From NCBI GenBank assembly GCA_030762175.1, contig CM060842.1, positions 70,297,501 to 70,361,500 of the forward strand: DNA of 64,000 nucleotides, written 5' to 3'. This stretch comes from Metallyticus violacea (taxonomy: Eukaryota; Arthropoda; Insecta; Mantodea; Metallyticidae). Below are positions 57,864-64,000 of this stretch, piece after piece; the stretch's first letter is position 1, and each line of letters starts with the position of its first letter. Below the pieces are notes generated by a model. The model was not told the origin of the DNA. It saw only the letters and a program-made list of their open reading frames with translations, and did not search any database. The position numbers were made by a program, and so were the translations under genes.

Positions 57864-58328
57864 CTAATTCTTTTCTATCACAATACACCAGTTACCTTGA
57901 TCATAATAACTTTTAACAATATGAACATCTTTTACTGCTGCACAGAGTTGCTCAATTTCACCTTCTTCAAAAACATGGTAATATCTATAAAAAATAGACA
58001 TATTTGTTCCACCTGCACTATTATCAGAACAAATTTCTGATGTTTGTGTTCCTACTGGCTTTAGTTTCCACGGTACTAGTAAGTCTTTATGTTGAAATTG
58101 TGTTCTATTTGTATGAATTGGAAGTGGAGTATATGTATGCAGTGGCTTGATTGTCTGAGAGAATTCTGGTTCATCTCTTTCTGCTTTTCTTCTATTTTTT
58201 CTGTCTTGTTTTAGATAACTAGATTTTACATTTTCTCTCTCTTGATCCTTTGCCCAAGCATAGAGAAGCGCCTTTCCACCAGGCCTCAAAATTCTAACTA
58301 TCTCTTCTATAGCTTGCTGTCTTCTGTC
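57864..58328 (-). CDS. ALKBH8: ALKBH8 last coding exon (tRNA wobble-uridine methyltransferase)
   Basis: ALKBH8 carries an RRM, an AlkB dioxygenase domain and a Trm9-like methyltransferase that makes mcm5U at tRNA wobble position 34. This minus-strand exon encodes the end of the methyltransferase. It starts after an acceptor (attgcag read on the - strand, AG at 58329-58330) with DRRQQAIEEIVRILRPGG then KALLYAWAKDQE. A polar insert follows, with LPIHTNRTQFQHKDLLVPW. The end is YYHVFEEGEIEQLC and SYYDQGNWCIVIEKN with stop at 57864-57866. The LPVH-NRT-F and DVLVPWHLK blocks plus the YYDQGNWC end point to ALKBH8 and not TRMT9B. The SAM-binding motif lies in earlier exons, which I could not find up to 64000. 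It is convergent with BBS7. Confidence 0.88.
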   Translation of the reverse strand, partial: DRRQQAIEEIVRILRPGGKALLYAWAKDQERENVKSSYLKQDRKNRRKAERDEPEFSQTIKPLHTYTPLPIHTNRTQFQHKDLLVPWKLKPVGTQTSEICSDNSAGGTNMSIFYRYYHVFEEGEIEQLCAAVKDVHIVKSYYDQGNWCIVIEKN

Positions 58329-58975
58329 CTGCAATTAATCACAAAACTCTCTGATTAGAATTTGCATTTAATTTGGCTACATGAAAAAAAAAAAAAAATC
58401 CCAAATGTGATCAAATCTTTCTATTATCTTTCCCAGATTATTATGGAAATTGTGTTTCCTTCCTTCTGAAACTTTCTGGATTTTTTCCAGTAAATTTATA
58501 GTTTAGGTAAAAGAATCTTATATGGTATTTGTCAATTGTGGCCATGGTAAGCTCGGATAGTTACACTGTAGGTTAAGACATCTGTAAAAAAGACTACTCT
58601 CTATTTACTTCACAAGTTTTAGCATAATTTATTTTCTACTTATAAAATGATTTACATAATGGCTTCTTGTTTTTGTGGCTCAAATAAATAAATCTTCTAT
58701 AACATGAACCTTAAAATGTTATTATTACAACAGTCTTTATAGTTTCAGCAGAACTTAAACACCATTCTGAAGTACCAGAAAGAGCATTGTAATAGTACAG
58801 AGAAAAACTTGATTAGTCACATTTTACAGGAGAGCAAAATTAAAAGTTTGAGATTATATGTACTTTTCTTTGATTACCATTTTTCTTCTGCTTTAAAACA
58901 GTGAAATATAACACGAACAAATATAATTTGTGAAACTACAGACTACTTTAAGGATAACAGTGATATATTTTGTAT
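58329..58975. other. ALKBH8 intron start, nothing recognised
   Basis: AT-rich. No upstream ALKBH8 exon seen. Confidence 0.45.
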
Positions 58976-58979
58976 TTTA

Positions 58980-59336
58980 GTGTCAAACAAATTTTATAAA
59001 GAAGCCCTCTGGAGAGTAAGAAGCATGGCAAACAAGCAATGCCTTTCTATGATACAAAATTCTGGGTGCAGTATCTCTACTCCATATGTTGTATCATCTC
59101 AAAGAAATATAAATGCAATGCCACATAGACTTGCTGCTTCACTTGCCAAATGCATCTCAGCAACTATCCAGTCCAGCAACCCTAAAATTCATGTACAGGC
59201 ATTAAAGTTCTATGCACCTGTTAGGACAATACTTTATTTTCAATGGGAAAAAAAAAATAAGGTTACATTCTTTTCACACAGACCTTGTATATGCTCCAGT
59301 AATCATTTAAGTCTACTTTATTGTTTAAAAAAATAA
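58980..59336 (+). other. Unassigned 118-codon ORF
   Basis: MSNKFYKEALWRVRSMANKQ at the start and AASLAKCISATIQSSNPK in the middle. Preceded by ttgtattttag, which could be a 3' splice site, but I recognise no family and the last 30 residues look like non-coding sequence. It could be chance, a transposon scrap or an exon of an unknown gene on the strand opposite ALKBH8. Confidence 0.2.
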
Positions 59337-59384
59337 TTTTGTATTATAGAAAACATGCTTTAGCTTGAAACTCCCTATACAGTT

Positions 59385-59565
59385 CACATCATGTGACAAA
59401 TGCCAGGGAAGCAACCTAAACTTAGGCCTGAAATGCTTCCTTCCTTTAAAAAGAAAAACAAACAAACCAATTTACCATTTCATTTCATGTATCATCAGTG
59501 GCCACCAACTGTGGTGCCTCAGTAGTAAAACTGAGCATTACTTGAAAGCAGTATTATGAAGTATA
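59385..59565 (+). repeat. tRNA-derived SINE, family B, truncated
   Basis: Contains cttaggcctgaaatgcttcc, ttcctttaaaaag, catcagtggccaccaactgt and ggtgcctcagtagtaaaact, matching 43600-43770. Lacks the tRNA head. Confidence 0.7.
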
Positions 59566-60095
59566 ATGAATTACAGTTACCCACCAATATAGAATATAAA
59601 TGAAATTAGAAAACTACCATACAATCCATTAGAAATACAGAAATAGTTTTATAATGGATCCTGAACTATGCGCGATTTTGATTGAATGAATGAATTTTAT
59701 TTCAACAAATAACATTACAATTAGTTTCATTTATATCAATCATTTTCAATAAATTGTCATTTAGTTTTAATATTTTAACTGATTACTGAACAGCTCATCA
59801 GCAGTTTCCTACTAGAATATCCAGAAGACTTGGGTTCAATTATTATATTGAAATTAAAGTTTATCACAAATTTTGCATGTGATAAACAAAAATGATGTCA
59901 CCATAAGCGTATAAGTATGAAGCTAGTTATTGTAAATATAAACAACATATGTAAACAAAATTAATATAATTTTTTTGTTTCTTGCAATTTATAATTTGCA
60001 TGCAAATTTGTATTTTAACATACAAATAAAATCTATTTCAACAATTTCACTAACAAGTAAACATATTAAAATAAAGTACATAATTTCCTTTCCAT
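59566..60095. other. Stretch with nothing recognised
   Basis: AT-rich, no supported feature. Confidence 0.45.
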
Positions 60096-60099
60096 GTTC

Positions 60100-63000
60100 T
60101 GAATGTATGAAAACTTACTACTGTTGATAAACTTTCAAATTTCCCACTTGCTCACCCTGATTTTATGGAGTTGCATCCTTCCATACCCCATTACAATTAA
60201 TCTCAGGTTGTGTATGTAATGGGAATCTACATTCACTCCTAAATAGTGCAATTGTCAACATTGTTATTTCCATTTATATTGCCCACCTTCCACAACCATT
60301 TCCGTCTCACCTTGCCTATGTATTTTCCTAGTTCCTTAATATTTCCAGCTGATTTTAAATTTAAAATTCTTCCGCCTCTTATTTTATTTGATAAATTTTC
60401 CCACTTTCATAATACGAACTGTTCCCTCCAAAACTAGTTTGCTCACATTCTAATATGCAATGCCAAGACTCTGGTTCTTCACACACAGGACATATCCTCT
60501 TAATATATCCATTTTTTATTCAATTTGAGTTTGTTTCTCCTGTTTTAAACCACGTCAGTCCTCTTCCTGCCTTATCACAGATTTCAATATATCTTTCTGT
60601 TCTCCACACTTTGTTTAGTGTTCTATATAATTTCAGATATTTTTTGGCATTATGTTTTGCCCATATTTCCTGTTATTCAATATCCTCAATTCTCATTATT
60701 ATTTCTTTCCAAAATCCTTTTGCCAATCTTTCTCCCTCGTACCAAATTGACCACATGCCCACTGCTTGTAGAATATTTAGGATATCCACATTTCTTTCCC
60801 CTTCATTTTTTCTTGTGCTACCAAACAGTTTGGTAATATTCTCCTCTTCTAATGTCTCTATTCTATACCAATATTTAAATGCCCTTTCTATGACCTTGCT
60901 TTTTTAGCCCAATCTTCCTATCTCCATTAAAGCAAACTCCTTAGGTGCAGATCTAGGTAAGCCTAGGACAATTCTAAAAAATAGCCTATTTATCACATTT
61001 ATCCGTTCCATCCTCCATCTGGCCCCCAATCATTCTACTCTCCATATATTCTCTGTAACCAATTTAATTGCATATTTAGTGTTTTATTTACATAAAATCT
61101 GATTACACTCATGGCTATTTTTCCTTCTGCTTTGTTTTACTGTTTTGATCACTCCATTTCCCATTAATAGACAATCTAATGCCTAAATAATCAATTTTCT
61201 TGACAACTTAATTTCTGCGTCCTCCCATCACCATTTATCCAATTTTTTTTTGAGAGGGGAGCCCTTTATCATTACCATAATCTTATATTTATTTTTATTT
61301 ATCTTGGGGCTCAATTCTCTAAAATGTGCCTATAGACTTCTAATGATCGTTTTAATCCTACACATGTTAAAGAACCTGTTATCAAATCATTCGCAAATAT
61401 CTATATTATTTATATTTGGCAAATGTACATTACCTTGTCTTATTTCTTCTAGAATATCATCAATGAATAAACTGAAGAGAACTGGGCTTAAATTAGACCT
61501 ACTTTATTTGATATTTTATCTGTAACTCTTTCTCTTTCATATTTAATACAAAATTTGTTTTCCTTTTAAATTACCTTTATAAAATTCTGATTTACATCTT
61601 TCTTTCTCAGTTTGATCCAAAGTGCTTCTATAGAAATTGTTTTGAAAGCTTTTTCTAAGTCCAAAAACAACAAGTACATTCTACCTCATTTATTACTAAG
61701 ATATTTATCAACTAATGTTCCAATTATAAAAATATTGTCATTTGTTCTTTTACCTTTCCTAAAGCCTGATTGATATACTGAAATTTTTCATTTCTTTCTC
61801 TGCCCATTCTTGTAATCTTTTTACTAACACTCCAGTGAAGACTTTCCCAATAACTGAAAGTAAACTAATTCCTCTATAATTTGCTGGATTCCTAATATCT
61901 CCTTTACCTGTATAAATTGGTGTTACAATTTCCATTCCAATTTTTTGGTATTTTTCCTTCTTCAAAGATTAAGTTCACTATCCGCCCCAATATATGTCAT
62001 CTGTTTAGGTTTTCTATCCAAGCTTTCTAACATTCCCCATCTATTCTACATGCTTTGTAGGTTTTTACTTTCTGATTTGTTGCAATATTTCATTTGAAGT
62101 AATTTTGCTATCTAACAAGTCTATTTTCCATATATTATCAATATTCAAATTATTTTGTATAACCAAAGTTTGCTCCCAAAAGACCCTGAAAAAAACTTAC
62201 ACCTCTCTGTTGGAGATACCACATTATCCCCTTCCTTTCTTTTGTGCATTTTACCTATCATTGCCCAAATTGCCTTATTCTTTTTGCTGCCTCGTTTAAC
62301 TTCTGGCAAAGCTTTTCTCCCCACTTTTGGGGGGGAGGGCTTCTAATAGGCACCGCATCCCCATCTTCCTACAAGGTAATTGCCCCTATCTGTCTCCTTT
62401 CCTGTTTGTCTCCCGCATTTTAGCTCTCTCTGTACCCTTCTTTTTGTTTCTGAACATTCTTTATTGTACCAGCTATCATTAACTTTTAGCCTCTCCTTAG
62501 ACACTTTCATTTTATTTCCTGCTCTTTAGACTACCTCCTCTATACTAAAAATTCATTCTTCAATTTTTCTATTGTCTAATGATGGTGACAAATTCCTTTC
62601 TTCCATACGTTCCACTTCTTGATTTAACTTTGTATGAAACATTTCAGCTAAATCATTTTTCCATCTGTGATTTTCCATCTTTTCCAAGTGATTACTTGCA
62701 CTTATTATATCCATAATCTCAAAGCCTACTATATATCTATCCAGATCTAAAGTATATTACATATAATCTATAATAATTTGCCCATTTTAGTTTACAAAAG
62801 TCAATTCTTACCCCCTCTTCTTTTCCTTTTACTCCCTTGCACATTAAAAGGTTATTCTCTTCGCAGAACTCTATTAATTTTTTGCCCTTATTATTAAAAA
62901 CTTTTCATTACTACAATGCTTCTCTAAATTTGCTTCTATTGGTCACCAAGCATTGAAATCTACCCTAATCTGTTCTTTCCCTATTCTTGCATTTAGACTT

Positions 63001-63700
63001 CCAACTAGCATTAATTCCACACTTGTATATTTGTCCTGTAGTTTTTCAATGTTTTATCTCAATTTAATGAACAAATTTGAATCATAAAAACTTGAAGAGC
63101 AAGGTGGATTATAAAGAATACCTAGACACACTTGTATACGTCTTCCACATAGATCACTGAATATACACCTCAGCACTTATCGCTTTCTATCCTTTTCAAT
63201 CTTAATTTTAAAATGTTTATCTGTTCTTAAAAATAATCCTATGCCACCAGACCTTTTCCTTTAATCTTCACCCCTTTTTTTCCATAATAATCATACCGAA
63301 CAACATTGATCACAGAGTCCTTTAATATCTATGTCTTGACCACTACTAACACACTTGCCCACTTGATATCCGATGAATATCACCATTTCATATTTTCCCT
63401 ATTAATCCTTCAACATTTTGGACATACTATAGAAAAGGTAAACAACTCCTATACTGAATTCCTTCTCACAAATCTATTGTGCTACAACTTTGCTTTACTT
63501 CTTGTTAGTCTTGCCTTTGCTCATCTACCTGCATAATACTTCCCCCAGGCATGGAAACTGCACTCAACCCCAACTCTCTCCACATATCCAAGCCAGGTGT
63601 AGCTCTTATTGCTTCCCTATTGGAATCCTCGCGCAGCTGTTGAGGTGATTGTACAATGCATCGTGGTGATGTTATTAGTTATACATCTTTCCCATCCTCT
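60100..63700 (-). mobile_element. Long decayed LINE, family Z (endonuclease, RT, knuckle)
   Basis: On -, in order: endonuclease RSGGIGLFLRTDKHFKI (63250-63200), RIQVCLGILYNPPCSS (63140-63090), VDFNAW (62965-62945). RT: TPIYTGKGDIRNPANYRGIS, LLSVIGKVFTGVLVKRLQEW (61930-61810), LLFLDLEKAFKTISIEALW, VGLSPVLFSLFIDDILEEI (61500-61450). Then VLGLPRSAPKEFALMEIG, KVIERAFKYWYRIETLEE and GFWKEIIMRIEDIE (60960-60690). The tail is ICPVCEEPESWHCILEC (60495-60445). The catalytic YADD block cannot be read (about 61420-61380). It could extend past 64000. Confidence 0.82.
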
Positions 63701-64000
63701 CCTTTTGCTATTTCTTCTTCTCCACTTCCACTTTGGTTTCCTGGAATATGATCCTCTCTGCTGGCTGAGCCCACAACTATCTAATTTTGTCTATTTATGT
63801 TCCATTTCTTTCTCTATGAAAAACACCTAATATAGGCAATCTTGCCTTCTTTTCTGGCTTTTTTCATTTGCTTCAATAAAGTAATCCTATATTCCCTTTC
63901 TTCTTTCCCATAATCTTGCTTGATAAATATTTTCATACCCTAAGTTTTTTTGTATTTTCCAGCATCATCCATTTAAATTTCATGATGATACACTTGACAA

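Noticed and set aside
60455..60907. 150-codon plus-strand ORF, hydrophobic
   Set aside because: It is the antisense of the LINE C-terminal region, which reads clearly on the - strand.
1..64000. Prokaryotic features such as operons, CRISPR arrays or riboswitches
   Set aside because: The window has spliced animal genes and retroelements. Repeats are transposons and microsatellites, with no regular spacer arrays.

Overview
This is AT-rich nuclear DNA from an animal, most likely an arthropod. Two spliced single-copy genes with GT-AG introns sit in a dense field of decayed transposable elements. The basis for the taxon is the mix of mariner, Tc1 and piggyBac remnants, LINEs, tRNA-derived SINEs and many Penelope-like elements. 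That is suggestive, not proof.

Layout. (1) Positions 854-45488, + strand: the 3' eleven coding exons of BBS7, a subunit of the BBSome ciliary cargo coat. All splice phases match and the exons join into 568 codons without a stop. The 5' exons lie upstream of the window. The long introns are mostly transposon debris. (2) 45489-57863: intergenic DNA with a Tc1 fragment, an RNase H-bearing LINE, several mariners and an RTE-like tail. (3) 57864-58328, - strand: the last coding exon of ALKBH8, the tRNA wobble-uridine methyltransferase, convergent with BBS7. (4) 58329-64000: ALKBH8 intron or upstream DNA, with a long decayed LINE on the - strand.

Penelope-like elements (PLEs) are the main theme. 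Reverse transcriptase and GIY-YIG endonuclease fragments lie at 8190-10107, 13485-13925, 22960-23820, 24750-27590, 31340-32255 and 36345-36905. Their ends, and several short units with no coding part, carry a hammerhead-ribozyme-like motif: CUGANGA, a U, stem II, GAAA, then a six-base palindrome and the cleavage position. The palindrome differs between families (ACAUGU, AUGCAU, ACUAGU, AUAUAU, near-ACCGGU) but stays self-complementary. That is the pattern expected of ribozymes that work as dimers through stem III. Many units are arranged head to head, forming palindromes. About 15 copies at various stages of decay are present in 64 kb. This is the most interesting system in the window.

Two tRNA-derived SINE families are also present, some copies with clean target-site duplications. 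Other elements are a 1.3-kb element with terminal inverted repeats, a piggyBac remnant, a Jockey-like LINE in a locally less AT-rich patch, and two decayed transposon-like ORF families of uncertain class.
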